Below are positions 1 to 9,592 of a stretch of DNA of 64,000 nt, piece after piece. Where the stretch lies: contig NZ_CP011005.1 in the NCBI RefSeq assembly GCF_000950575.1, forward strand, positions 1,054,001-1,118,000. The letters are read 5' to 3'. This stretch comes from Psychromicrobium lacuslunae. Lineage in GTDB: Bacteria > Actinomycetota > Actinomycetes > Actinomycetales > Micrococcaceae. A program made the position numbers and the translations under genes. Each line of letters opens with the position of its first letter. Within the stretch, counting starts at the first letter, position 1. Under the pieces are notes generated by a model. It did no database searches, was not told the origin of the DNA, and worked only from the letters and a program-made list of their open reading frames with translations.

Positions 1-1
1 G

Positions 2-247
2 TGGCCGGAAGGTGTTCCGGGAGTGTTGCTGATGGCGATCGCTCCATTATTGCTGCTCGCCGCTGGTGTGCTGTATTCCCGCCGCGGTCGGTGGGTAGCC
101 GAGCTGCTGGCTGCTGCTCCCGGGCTAGCTGTCCTCTGTTGCTTGCTGAAAGCCTTGCTCAGAGGTCTGAGCTTAGCGCTAGTAATGCTGCTGGGCTGGT
201 TGGCAAGTCGATGGTTATTCGCTCGGCTTTACGGTTTGCCGATGTAG
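2..247 (+). CDS. C-terminal end of a ComEC-like membrane protein, partial
   Basis: The reading frame is open from the window edge and ends at 247, so only the last 81 residues are visible. They are very hydrophobic, begin with a W-P-E-G-V-P-G segment that resembles the end of the ComEC competence domain, and contain two or three membrane segments separated by an R-R-G-R-W loop. In related actinobacteria comEC (DNA uptake channel) lies directly before holA, which supports the assignment. The frame stops right after the last hydrophobic segment. The usual C-terminal metallo-beta-lactamase-like domain with its G-Q-G-D-A motif is absent here and in the 80 bases before holA, so the gene is probably truncated or is a short variant. 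Another polytopic membrane protein is possible. Confidence 0.5.
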   Translation, partial: WPEGVPGVLLMAIAPLLLLAAGVLYSRRGRWVAELLAAAPGLAVLCCLLKALLRGLSLALVMLLGWLASRWLFARLYGLPM

Positions 248-326
248 CCGATTCAGCAGACCGTAGATGGCTGTCGGTTCTAGTCATTGGTTTTCCAATG
301 TCGGTATCGCATGGCAGGCTTGAGGG

Positions 327-1340
327 GTGGCAACGGCTAAAACAGCAAAGAGCGCGGCTAAGGCGAATACTGTCAGCTGGCGGGCGATTCCGGCGGCTCC
401 GATCATCCTGATCCAGGGACCCGAAGAATACATTGCTCACCGCGCGATGGAGACGGTTCGGATGGCTTTGCGTCAAGCGCACCCGGATCTTGAGATTACC
501 CGCTTAGAGGCCGCCCAATACGCCGGGGGTGAGCTGATGATGGCCGCGAGTCCATCACTGTTTGGTGAGAGCAAGCTGATTGAAATTTCTGGCTTGGCGA
601 GTATGAGTGACACTTTCCTCGCTGAGGCGCTGAGTTACCTTGAATCGCCTGAGACTGATTGCGTGGTGGTCCTACAGCATGGCGGCGGGGTGCGTGGTAA
701 GAAACTCCTCGACGCCGTTAAGGCAGCTGGTTTTCCCTTTGTGGAGTGCCAGCCGCTCAAAAAAGATTCTGAAAAGGCGGAATTTGTGGTGGCAGAGTTC
801 AAAGCTGCCAACCGCAGAATCGCTCCGGAAGCGGTGCGCGCCCTGGTCGCCGCGGTTGGTTCGCAGCTCTCCGAATTGGCCGCTGCCTGTAGTCAGCTGG
901 TTTCCGACGTGGACGGTCCGATTAGCGCTGAGCTAGTGGACAAATATTATGGCGGCAGAGTTGAAGCGACAGCTTTCAAAGTCGCCGATGCAGCAGTCGC
1001 CGGGAACGGCGCAGTGGCGCTTTCCAGCTTGCGACACGCGCTTGCCACCGGTGTTGATCCGGTGCCCTTGGTGGCCTCGCTCGCGATGAAGGTTCGTGCG
1101 GTGGCGAAAGTTTATGGTGCCCGAGGGAGTTCGGCGGGTTTGGCCAAGGAACTCGGGATGGCGCCCTGGCAAGTTGACCAGGCGCGTCGCGAAGCAGAGC
1201 GCTGGAGCGAAGAAGGGCTGGCCGAAGCGATTCGCGCGCTGGCCCTCGCCGATGCCCAGGTGAAAGGTGCTTCCCGCGATCCGGTCTACGCCGTGGAGCG
1301 GGCAGTCACTATCATTGCTACCGCGGCGCGCGGGCGCTGA
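327..1340 (+). CDS. holA: DNA polymerase III subunit delta
   Basis: HolA is the clamp-loader subunit that opens the beta sliding clamp during replication. The 337-residue length is normal for actinobacterial HolA. The N-terminus (about residues 25-40) carries the typical I-L-I-Q-G-P-E-E-Y segment of the AAA-like fold without a functional Walker A. The C-terminal helical collar (about 210-335) ends with the D-P-V-Y-A-V-E-R-A-V-T region typical of the family. I chose the GTG at 327 because a GAGGGG Shine-Dalgarno sequence sits immediately before it. The gene follows a ComEC-like gene, the usual neighbourhood, and is convergent with rpsT beyond a decayed small ORF. Confidence 0.93.
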   Translation: MATAKTAKSAAKANTVSWRAIPAAPIILIQGPEEYIAHRAMETVRMALRQAHPDLEITRLEAAQYAGGELMMAASPSLFGESKLIEISGLASMSDTFLAEALSYLESPETDCVVVLQHGGGVRGKKLLDAVKAAGFPFVECQPLKKDSEKAEFVVAEFKAANRRIAPEAVRALVAAVGSQLSELAAACSQLVSDVDGPISAELVDKYYGGRVEATAFKVADAAVAGNGAVALSSLRHALATGVDPVPLVASLAMKVRAVAKVYGARGSSAGLAKELGMAPWQVDQARREAERWSEEGLAEAIRALALADAQVKGASRDPVYAVERAVTIIATAARGR

Positions 1341-1343
1341 TAG

Positions 1344-1733
1344 GTGAGCAGCATTGCAGGCGGGGTTCGGTTCATCCCAAGGCCTTGGGATGAGATCGTT
1401 GATTCTATCCGGGCGGTTAGCTCTCGCCAAGAAGAGCCGCACTACCTTCTCGATATCCTCGAAAGCATTGTGAGCGGCAGCGGCGCAAATCGTCTGGCTG
1501 GAAGAACCTCTATGTACGATCTACATGTGACTTCTCGGCCATTGGGAAAAGCGCCAAAAGACTTTATCTAGGTTCGATCGCCCGAATCGATGAAGCCTCC
1601 GCCGCGAGGGTTTGTCGTGATTGAGCATCGTTCGGTTACCGGATGGGACGAAAGAATCGAAAGGCCTGCGGCCGAGGCAGTGCCGCTATTTTGGCGATTC
1701 GTCAAGGAAAAATATGGAATTTCTATCCCCTAG
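1344..1733 (+). pseudogene. small hypothetical protein gene interrupted by an in-frame TAG
   Basis: A reading frame opens with GTG at 1344, three bases after holA. It reads about 75 residues, hits TAG at 1569-1571, then continues in exactly the same frame to a second TAG at 1731-1733. The part before the stop (R-P-W-D-E-I-V-D-S-I-R, then Y-D-L-H-V-T-S-R-P-L-G-K) and the part after it (G-F-V-V-I-E-H, V-T-G-W-D-E-R-I-E, F-W-R-F-V-K-E-K-Y-G-I) both have ordinary protein composition, so this looks like a single protein of about 130 residues broken by one nonsense change. I do not recognise the family. The downstream half could still be translated from ATG at 1590 as about 47 residues, but no good ribosome binding site precedes it. 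Confidence 0.55.
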
Positions 1734-1780
1734 CAAGGGGATGTTAGGGACGTAGCCTGAGGTTTACCGGCTTTAAGTGT

Positions 1781-1826
1781 TAAACACTGATGGCCGGTCC
1801 CGAAAGGGACCGGCCATCAGTGTTTA
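1781..1826 (-). terminator. rpsT terminator hairpin
   Basis: A perfect 21-bp inverted repeat (1781-1801 with 1806-1826) closes on a 4-base loop that reads GAAA on the plus strand. It begins seven bases after the rpsT stop codon. There is no long T-run on the rpsT side, as is common for actinobacterial terminators. It also faces the decayed ORF downstream of holA, so it may act in both directions. Confidence 0.8.
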
Positions 1827-1832
1827 GAAAAC

Positions 1833-2096
1833 TTAGCTAAGCTTGCTGACCTTCTTGGAGATCGCAGACTTGCGGTTGGCTGCCTGGTTCAGGTGAATAA
1901 CACCTTTGCTGACAGCCTTGTCCAGCTTGCGGTTAGCAGCAACCAGCGCGGTGGTTGCGGTTTCCTTGTCGCCAGCCTCGATGGCTTCGTTGACTGCGCG
2001 AACCGCAGTCTTCAGCTCGGACTTGACAGCAACATTGCGCTGGCGTGCCTTCTCGTTGGTGAGAATGCGCTTCTTCTGGGACTTGATATTAGCCAC
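1833..2096 (-). CDS. rpsT: 30S ribosomal protein S20
   Basis: S20 is a small basic protein of the 30S subunit that binds the 5' domain of 16S rRNA. The 87-residue product begins with the family signature [11 protein letters not shown] and is rich in Lys, Arg and Ala throughout its helical bundle, which is the usual length and composition. It starts with GTG at 2096 and is transcribed alone, convergent with holA, with a strong hairpin right after the stop. The 170 bases upstream (2097-2267) hold its promoter region and no gene. Confidence 0.97.
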   Translation of the reverse strand: MANIKSQKKRILTNEKARQRNVAVKSELKTAVRAVNEAIEAGDKETATTALVAANRKLDKAVSKGVIHLNQAANRKSAISKKVSKLS

Positions 2097-2267
2097 GTAT
2101 GAACTCTCTTGTTAAAGCGGAAATGGTCTAGAGGGCGTTGAATCAACCATTGACAGCGGCGTGGGGATGCTCGATTTTGGTGAACGTCCGGCTGATCCGT
2201 CGTGACCGCCGACCTGCGCGGACACACAGCAATAAATTTTAGCAGACTTTCCCGGTTAGATGGGAGT

Positions 2268-2684
2268 TTAGCGCCAGCCATGTCGTAGTCGCAGGGCATC
2301 GGCCACCTGGTTGAAGGGCTCGGCACCGAGCACGGCACCCTCGCGGCGAATTTTCTCCGCCGCGATGCGCAGAATACGATCCACCCGAACCTCGCTTGCG
2401 CGCTGCTGCTTGTCCCAGCCGCCGATTCCGACGTCAACATAGTCACGATGCGTGCGCTGATCGACAGCGCTACCTTGCACATGGTCCTTGCTCGTCATCA
2501 TCAAGCCGAGCAGCCACGGTCCGTCGTTGCCGATCAGCAGCACCGGGCGATCTTTCCCTTGCGTCGGATCATCCTCAAACGGGACCCAGGTCCAGACGAT
2601 TTCACCGGGGTCAGGCTCGCCATCCGGCTGCGGGGCATATCTGACGGTGCCGGGGCCGTGATAATCAGCTGCTTCGTCACTCAC
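2268..2684 (-). CDS. PemK/MazF-like family protein
   Basis: The product (138 residues from the GTG at 2684) contains the P-G-E-I-V-W-T-W-V-P-F segment, the K-D-R-P-V-L-L-I-G strand and the V-D-R-I-L-R-I motif typical of the PemK/MazF (CcdB-like beta-barrel) fold. MazF proteins are mRNA endoribonucleases, but this actinobacterial variety sits in a fixed place next to lepA, and no antitoxin gene is adjacent. Its role may therefore differ from a classical toxin. The open frame extends upstream into lepA, but a start there would overlap lepA antisense. GTG at 2684 leaves a 70-base divergent promoter region. Start choice is moderate; fold assignment is fairly sure. Confidence 0.75.
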   Translation of the reverse strand: MSDEAADYHGPGTVRYAPQPDGEPDPGEIVWTWVPFEDDPTQGKDRPVLLIGNDGPWLLGLMMTSKDHVQGSAVDQRTHRDYVDVGIGGWDKQQRASEVRVDRILRIAAEKIRREGAVLGAEPFNQVADALRLRHGWR

Positions 2685-2754
2685 AGCACCAGCATATGGG
2701 AGAATTGAATTTGCTCCGTTTACCAGGGGAGCACCCCAACAGTGAGGAACATCT

Positions 2755-4617
2755 GTGTCACCCATGGCCCGCACCGCACCGGTGCCCGCCGCGACCGATC
2801 CGGCGATCATTAGGAACTTCTGCATTATCGCCCACATCGACCACGGGAAATCTACTCTCGCGGACCGCATGTTGCAGCTGACCGGCGTCGTCCAACAGCG
2901 CGATATGAAGGCGCAGTACCTGGACCGGATGGACATTGAGCGCGAGCGCGGCATCACCATTAAGTCGCAGGCAGTGCGCATTCCCTGGGAAGTGGACGGG
3001 CAGGCCTATTGCCTAAATATGATCGATACCCCCGGTCACGTTGACTTCACTTACGAGGTCTCCCGTTCCCTGGCGGCTTGCGAGGGTGCCATTCTGCTGG
3101 TCGACGCTGCTCAGGGCATCGAGGCTCAGACGCTAGCGAACCTTTACCTGGCGATGGAAAATAACCTGACCATCATCCCGGTGCTGAACAAGATAGATCT
3201 GCCCGCCGCGCAACCCGAAAAATATGCGGCTGAGCTGGCGAACCTCATTGGCGGCAAACCGGAGGACGTACTGATGGTCTCCGGCAAGACCGGGGTTGGC
3301 GTCGAAGCTCTTTTGGATCAGATCGTGCATGAGCTGCCGGCACCGCAGGGTGATCCTGACGCCCCGGCTCGGGCGATGATTTTTGACTCCGTCTACGACA
3401 CTTATCGTGGCGTAGTCACCTACGTTCGGGTGGTCGACGGTCAGTTGACCCCGCGCGAGAAGATTCAGATGATGTCCACCCGTGCCGCGCACGAGTTACT
3501 GGAGATCGGCGTGAGCTCACCGGAGCCAACGCCGTCGAAGGGGCTCGGAGTGGGCGAGGTTGGCTACCTGATCACCGGGGTAAAAGACGTCCGTCAGTCC
3601 AAGGTCGGAGATACTGTCACGGGTCTGCACAAGCCTGCCAAGGAATCGCTCGGCGGCTACGAAGATGCGAAGCCAATGGTGTTCTCGGGGCTTTACCCAC
3701 TGGATGGCACCGACTATCCGGTGCTTCGCGATGCACTGGAAAAGCTCATGCTCAATGACGCCGCCCTGGTCTATGAACCGGAGACCTCGGCAGCTTTGGG
3801 CTTCGGCTTCCGGGTCGGCTTCCTGGGGCTGCTGCACTTGGAAATCACCCGGGAGCGTTTGGAACGGGAGTATAACCTCGACCTGATTTCGACTGCTCCG
3901 AACGTTGAATACGAGGTGACCTTGGAGGACAAGAAGATCGTCCACGTCACCAACCCGAGTGAGTACCCGACCGGTAAGATCGCTGAAGTTCGCGAGCCAA
4001 TGGTTTCCGCCACCATTCTGGCACCGAACGATTTTGTCGGCGCCATTATGGAACTCTGCCAGAGCCGTCGTGGCATCCTAGGCGGGATGGATTACCTTTC
4101 CGAGGATCGGGTGGAGATCCGCTACCGGCTGCCGCTCGCTGAGATCGTCTTTGACTTCTTCGACATCCTTAAATCGAAGACCCGTGGCTACGGTTCGCTG
4201 GACTGGAAAGCCGACGGCGATCAGGTGGCTGACCTGGTCAAGGTCGACATTATGCTGCAAGGTGAGCAAGTCGACGCTTTCAGCGCCATCACGCACCGTG
4301 ATAAGGCCTACTCCTACGGTGTGATGATGACCGGCAAGCTGCGCGAGTTGATTCCCCGTCAGCAATTCGAGGTGCCGATTCAGGCTGCCATTGGTGCTCG
4401 GATCATTGCTAGGGAGAACATCAGGGCGATTCGGAAGGATGTGCTGGCCAAGTGCTACGGCGGCGATATCACCCGTAAGCGTAAGCTGCTGGAAAAGCAA
4501 AAAGAGGGCAAGAAGCGAATGAAGATGGTCGGCCGGGTAGAAGTGCCACAAGAGGCCTTCATCGCGGCGCTCTCCTCCGAATCCAGTAAAGACAGCAAAG
4601 ATAAGGCGAAGAAATAG
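2755..4617 (+). CDS. lepA: elongation factor 4 (LepA)
   Basis: LepA is a ribosome-associated translational GTPase that acts on stalled or incorrectly translocated ribosomes. The 620 residues show G1 (A-H-I-D-H-G-K-S, about 26-33), G3 (D-T-P-G-H-V-D) and G4 (N-K-I-D), followed by the EF-G-like domains and the LepA-specific C-terminus with [19 protein letters not shown] at 2755 is preferred over ATG at 2764 because GAGG at 2744-2747 lies seven bases before it. The gene is followed 24 bases later by hemW, the usual order in this family. Confidence 0.96.
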   Translation: MSPMARTAPVPAATDPAIIRNFCIIAHIDHGKSTLADRMLQLTGVVQQRDMKAQYLDRMDIERERGITIKSQAVRIPWEVDGQAYCLNMIDTPGHVDFTYEVSRSLAACEGAILLVDAAQGIEAQTLANLYLAMENNLTIIPVLNKIDLPAAQPEKYAAELANLIGGKPEDVLMVSGKTGVGVEALLDQIVHELPAPQGDPDAPARAMIFDSVYDTYRGVVTYVRVVDGQLTPREKIQMMSTRAAHELLEIGVSSPEPTPSKGLGVGEVGYLITGVKDVRQSKVGDTVTGLHKPAKESLGGYEDAKPMVFSGLYPLDGTDYPVLRDALEKLMLNDAALVYEPETSAALGFGFRVGFLGLLHLEITRERLEREYNLDLISTAPNVEYEVTLEDKKIVHVTNPSEYPTGKIAEVREPMVSATILAPNDFVGAIMELCQSRRGILGGMDYLSEDRVEIRYRLPLAEIVFDFFDILKSKTRGYGSLDWKADGDQVADLVKVDIMLQGEQVDAFSAITHRDKAYSYGVMMTGKLRELIPRQQFEVPIQAAIGARIIARENIRAIRKDVLAKCYGGDITRKRKLLEKQKEGKKRMKMVGRVEVPQEAFIAALSSESSKDSKDKAKK

Positions 4618-4641
4618 TCGCCAGGATGCGGAGAGCTAAGT

Positions 4642-5871
4642 ATGCCGAGCACTTTGCCTGAGGGGGATCCGGCTCCGGCCGACGGCGTGTTGCCGCCGCA
4701 ATCAGCCCAGCGGGCAACGGACCGGCGTTTTGGCCTGTACGCGCACATTCCGTTCTGCGCGGTGCGTTGCGGTTATTGCGACTTCAACACCTATACCGCG
4801 GTTGAACTGGGCGGCGGTGCCTCGCAGGCAGCCTATGCCGGCACCGCGATCCAGGAACTTGACTTCGCGGCCCGTGCGCTAAGCGCTTCGGGGATGCCTG
4901 AGCGCAAACTCAGCACGGTGTTCTTTGGCGGTGGCACGCCGACGCTGCTTCCAGCTGACGATCTAGCCGCTATTCTCGGCGCTGCCATTGCACACTGGGG
5001 AATTGAGCAGGACGCTGAGGTGACCACTGAGGCGAATCCGGACTCGGTCACTGAGCAGAGTCTGCAAAGGCTCGCGCAGGCTGGCTTCACCAGAGTCTCG
5101 TTTGGCATGCAGTCGGCGGTGCCGAAAGTACTCAAGGTGCTGGACCGCACACACCGTCCGGAGCGTGTGCCGCAGGCTGTCGAGTGGGCTAGGCAGGCTG
5201 GTCTAAAAGTTAGTATCGACTTGATTTACGGCACCCCCGGGGAATCACTGGCGGATTGGCGAGAGTCACTCGAAGCTGCGCTCAGCTATCAGCCTGATCA
5301 CCTCTCCGCCTATGCGCTCATCATTGAGGAGGGCACTCGGTTGGCGGCGCAAATTCGACGCGGTGAGGTGCCGATGATCGACGATGATGATCATGCCGAA
5401 AAGTATCTAATAGCCGAAGAGCTACTGAGCCGGGGCGGGCTGAGCTGGTACGAGGTGAGCAACTGGGCCCGAACTCCGGATGATGCTTGTCAGCATAACC
5501 TGGCGTATTGGCGGGGCGACGATTGGTGGGGGATCGGTCCGGGTGCGCACTCACATATGGGCGGGGTTCGCTGGTGGAATGTTAAGCATCCCGTTGCCTA
5601 TGCTGCTCGGCTTAACGACGGTGTTTCGCCCGCTGCCGCGCGTGAAGTTCTGGACCCGCAGACCAGGGAACTCGAAAATGTGATGCTTGGGGCCAGGTTA
5701 GCTGAAGGCTTAGCGATTAGTACTCTTGGGGTGAAAGCGAAGAGCGCAATCGCCTCGCTGATCGCCCGTGAACTCATCGACCCGACACGCGCCTTCCGGG
5801 GAGAACTCAGTCTCACCCTGAAGGGGCGGTTGCTCGCCGACGGCGTGGTGCGTGAGTTACTAGCGGATTAG
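4642..5871 (+). CDS. hemW: radical SAM protein HemW (heme chaperone)
   Basis: HemW is a radical SAM protein related to coproporphyrinogen III oxidase HemN that binds and delivers heme rather than making it. The cluster-binding C-x3-C-x2-C motif lies at residues 39-46 (C-A-V-R-C-G-Y-C), preceded by the H-I-P-F segment typical of HemW. The F-G-G-G-T-P-T and E-A-N-P-D motifs follow as expected, and the C-terminal HemN_C domain is present. At 409 residues the length is normal. It lies directly behind lepA, and its last 12 bases overlap the convergent DUF4870 gene. Confidence 0.92.
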   Translation: MPSTLPEGDPAPADGVLPPQSAQRATDRRFGLYAHIPFCAVRCGYCDFNTYTAVELGGGASQAAYAGTAIQELDFAARALSASGMPERKLSTVFFGGGTPTLLPADDLAAILGAAIAHWGIEQDAEVTTEANPDSVTEQSLQRLAQAGFTRVSFGMQSAVPKVLKVLDRTHRPERVPQAVEWARQAGLKVSIDLIYGTPGESLADWRESLEAALSYQPDHLSAYALIIEEGTRLAAQIRRGEVPMIDDDDHAEKYLIAEELLSRGGLSWYEVSNWARTPDDACQHNLAYWRGDDWWGIGPGAHSHMGGVRWWNVKHPVAYAARLNDGVSPAAAREVLDPQTRELENVMLGARLAEGLAISTLGVKAKSAIASLIARELIDPTRAFRGELSLTLKGRLLADGVVRELLAD

Positions 5872-6285
5872 CCGCAAATTCATCGGATAACGATATGGGT
5901 TGCCGCGATTGACATGAATTGCTGCAATGACCGAAAAAACCGTCAAAGTGGCCCAGATCACCGCGGCAAGGATGGCAAATACGCTGCCAACGACCGGAAT
6001 GCTGATTGCCAAGATATTGAGAATAATGGCCAGCACGGTGGGCGGCAGGGTGAAGTTCAAGGCTTCTTTGGACTCTTGAGCGGTAAAAGGACCACGGTCC
6101 TTGAAAATGAGATAGATAATCAGGGACGGGAAGAAGCCAAGGATGCCGCCACAATGGGCCAGAAAAGCGAATTGCTGATCCTCGGTAGCAGTCAGCGGAA
6201 GTGCTCGCGCTGGGGCCGACTCGAACTGTTGGGTGTGACGTTCAGCTTGCTGCTGAGCGTCCTCATCTCCACCAGGAAAAATCAC
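5860..6285 (-). CDS. DUF4870 membrane protein
   Basis: This 141-residue protein has a polar N-terminal tail of about 40 residues, then the F-A-x-L-x-H-x-G-G-I-L-G-F-F-P segment typical of DUF4870 and three membrane helices containing the S-K-E-A-L-N-F motif. The function of this Tic20-like family is unknown. It starts with GTG at 6285, is convergent with hemW and overlaps it by 12 bases. Assignment to the family is confident; the role is not. Confidence 0.85.
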   Translation of the reverse strand: MIFPGGDEDAQQQAERHTQQFESAPARALPLTATEDQQFAFLAHCGGILGFFPSLIIYLIFKDRGPFTAQESKEALNFTLPPTVLAIILNILAISIPVVGSVFAILAAVIWATLTVFSVIAAIHVNRGNPYRYPMNLRLIR

Positions 6286-6325
6286 TGACTGTCCTCGCTG
6301 ATCGCTAACAAAAGAAACTCCCTCA

Positions 6326-7198
6326 TCAGGATACTTCAGTCGTCAGGAAATCTATGACTTCCTCAATTCGAGCTAATAATGTCGGCTCCAGATCGGCATA
6401 GCTATTTACCTTACTGAGCAGTCGTTGCCAGCCCTGAGCAATATCTGCTTGATCCGCGGAGGGCCAACCGAATGCCTGCAGAATGCCGCGTTTCCATTCA
6501 ATATTTCGCGGGATTGTCGGCCATTCCGCGATTCCCAGAGCTTTAGGCTTAATCACTTGCCAAACATCGACGTAGGGGTGCCCGACCAGCAGTACATTGC
6601 CAGCCGCTCCCGGTAGCGACATCGCCTCAGCAGCTATTCTGGACTCCTTGGAATGCGGCACTAAATGATCAACCAGAACGCCAAGTTTCCGCTGCGGTCC
6701 TGGCTGGAAAACACGCACCGCAGCGACCAGATCGTCGATACCGCCAAGCGGTTCGACCACTATGCCTTCCAGCCGCAAGTCGTCACCCCAAACTTTTTCC
6801 ACCAGCTCAGCGTCGTGCTTGCCCTCGACCCAAATTCTGCTCGCGCGGGCGACCCTGGCCCGGGCGCCAGCAACCTTGACCGAACCGGAGGCGGTGCGCT
6901 GGGTTGAACTCGCTGGCGCTTTGGCTGTCGCCACCGGGGCGATCGCCTCGACCGGCTCGCCGTCCACCAGGAAGCCGAAGCCGAGCTGAAAGGACTTTGT
7001 CTTCCCACGCCGGTCCTCCAACACCATAATGTGCATACCACCGGACTTCTCGGTGCGAATCACCGCACCGACCCAGCCGCTCTGCACGTCCTCGAAGACC
7101 GCGCCGGGACTCGCAGGTACCTGCAAAAGCTTCTTTCGTGCCGATTTCATTGGCTGTGCGGCCGGGCCCCAGGAGGTGTAATCAAAAGAGGAACTCAC
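6326..7198 (-). CDS. DUF3097 family protein
   Basis: The 290-residue product has the features of the actinobacterial DUF3097 family: an N-terminal beta-rich part with W-V-G-A-V and F-Q-L-G-F-G-F-L-V-D-G, and a TOPRIM-like C-terminal half with I-W-V-E-G-K-H-D-A-E-L-V-E-K-V-W-G-D-D-L-R and V-L-V-D-H-L-V-P. The V-E-G-K-x-D and D-H-L motifs are where a TOPRIM fold places its acidic catalytic residues, so a nucleic-acid role is plausible but unproven. A Thr/Ala-rich linker separates the halves. GTG start at 7198; the gene is divergent from hrcA, its normal neighbour. Confidence 0.85.
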   Translation of the reverse strand: MSSSFDYTSWGPAAQPMKSARKKLLQVPASPGAVFEDVQSGWVGAVIRTEKSGGMHIMVLEDRRGKTKSFQLGFGFLVDGEPVEAIAPVATAKAPASSTQRTASGSVKVAGARARVARASRIWVEGKHDAELVEKVWGDDLRLEGIVVEPLGGIDDLVAAVRVFQPGPQRKLGVLVDHLVPHSKESRIAAEAMSLPGAAGNVLLVGHPYVDVWQVIKPKALGIAEWPTIPRNIEWKRGILQAFGWPSADQADIAQGWQRLLSKVNSYADLEPTLLARIEEVIDFLTTEVS

Positions 7199-7282
7199 TC
7201 CTCAAGTCTGTCCTACTCGCTGGTTCGCCGCTGGCTGACACGCCTGCGCCACGGAATCAAGCCGGCCCGGAAAGTATTAGAC

Positions 7283-7309
7283 TTAGCACTTGGAGTAGGT
7301 GAGTGCTAA
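7283..7309. promoter_or_regulatory. CIRCE operator upstream of hrcA
   Basis: TTAGCACTT, nine bases, then GAGTGCTAA. This matches the CIRCE consensus (9-bp arms, 9-base spacer) except for the last base of the left arm. CIRCE is the binding site of HrcA, encoded 40 bases downstream, so the hrcA-dnaJ operon is most likely autoregulated and heat inducible. Confidence 0.92.
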
Positions 7310-7348
7310 TTCATACCCAAGCGGCGATACCGAGGTGAGGAGGCGGGA

Positions 7349-8359
7349 ATGAGCGAATTGCGCAAGCTCGAAGTATTGCGGGCCATTGTTGAAGATTATG
7401 TGAATTCCCGCGAACCGGTAGGCTCAAAGGCCCTAGTTGATCGCCATCGTCTGGGTGTTTCTAGTGCCACCATTCGTAACGATATGGCCGCGCTGGAAGA
7501 AGAGGGGCTGATTACCGCCCCTCATACCTCGGCGGGACGGATCCCCACCGATAAGGGATACCGTCTTTTTGTGGATCGGATCACCGAGGTCAAGCCTCTG
7601 TCAGTAGCGGAGAGGCGAGCCATTCAGGCTGTGCTGAGCGGGCCAGCGGATCTGGATGACGTTTTGGAGCGCACCGTGCGCACCTTAGCTCAGCTGACTA
7701 ACCAGGTGGCCGTCTTGCAATACCCCACCTCGTTAAATTCGGCGGTTAGGCATGTCGAATTCGTGCTGCTGGCACCCCACCAGGTCTTATTGGTCTTGAT
7801 CCTCGACGATGGCAAGGTCGAGCAGAGTGTCTTTGACCTCGGTCAACAGCTCAGTAGCGAGGAACTCTCCGAACTGCGCACCCAGTTCCTCTCCGCACTG
7901 GTTGGAACCCAGGTGAGCCAGCTTTCGTCTGCCCTCGACGCGGTGCTCGGCTTAGCCCCGGTGACGGTTGACGCCGCTGCGCGGGTGCTCGCCGAGGGCT
8001 TGCTGGCGCTCGCTCAGGCAGCCCGAGAAGAGCGTTTTATGGTCGCCGGGACAGCAAATCTGACCCGCTCCAATGTCGATTTCCCGCTGAGCATCGGTCC
8101 CGTTTTGGACGCGTTGGAAGAGGAGGTGGTGATGCTTAGGCTGCTCTCCGAGATGGCGCAGGATGCCAGGGGAGTCGCGGTCAGCATTGGCCGGGAGAAC
8201 TCTTACCATTCGCTTTCGGAGGCATCGGTAGTGGCCACCGCCTATGGCAGCGGTACCGCGAAGCTGGGCGTGCTGGGTCCGATCAGAATGGACTACCCCA
8301 ATACTATGGCGACGGTTCGCGCCGTCGCTCGGTACCTATCAAGAATTTTGGCCGGCTAG
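7349..8359 (+). CDS. hrcA: heat-inducible transcriptional repressor HrcA
   Basis: HrcA represses heat-shock genes by binding CIRCE elements and is kept active by GroEL. The 336 residues comprise an N-terminal winged helix (about 1-75, with V-S-S-A-T-I-R-N-D-M-A-A-L-E-E-E-G and P-H-T-S-A-G-R-I-P-T-D-K-G-Y-R), a GAF-like middle and a C-terminal domain with I-G-x-E-N. The ATG at 7349 follows a GAGGTGAGGAGG Shine-Dalgarno region. A near-consensus CIRCE site lies upstream, and dnaJ follows after 38 bases, giving the classical hrcA-dnaJ operon. Confidence 0.97.
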   Translation: MSELRKLEVLRAIVEDYVNSREPVGSKALVDRHRLGVSSATIRNDMAALEEEGLITAPHTSAGRIPTDKGYRLFVDRITEVKPLSVAERRAIQAVLSGPADLDDVLERTVRTLAQLTNQVAVLQYPTSLNSAVRHVEFVLLAPHQVLLVLILDDGKVEQSVFDLGQQLSSEELSELRTQFLSALVGTQVSQLSSALDAVLGLAPVTVDAAARVLAEGLLALAQAAREERFMVAGTANLTRSNVDFPLSIGPVLDALEEEVVMLRLLSEMAQDARGVAVSIGRENSYHSLSEASVVATAYGSGTAKLGVLGPIRMDYPNTMATVRAVARYLSRILAG

Positions 8360-8370
8360 CCGGTGTGTAG

Positions 8371-9531
<1,161 letters not shown>

Positions 9532-9592
9532 CGGCATCGCTGGAGTCACCCGGCGGCACACCTGATCGCGGTCCAGGCTCTAAACTCGGAGA

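Noticed and set aside
1-411. Open frame from 1 to 411
   Set aside because: It is Arg/Ser-rich, overlaps the start of holA in another frame and competes with a clear hydrophobic frame.
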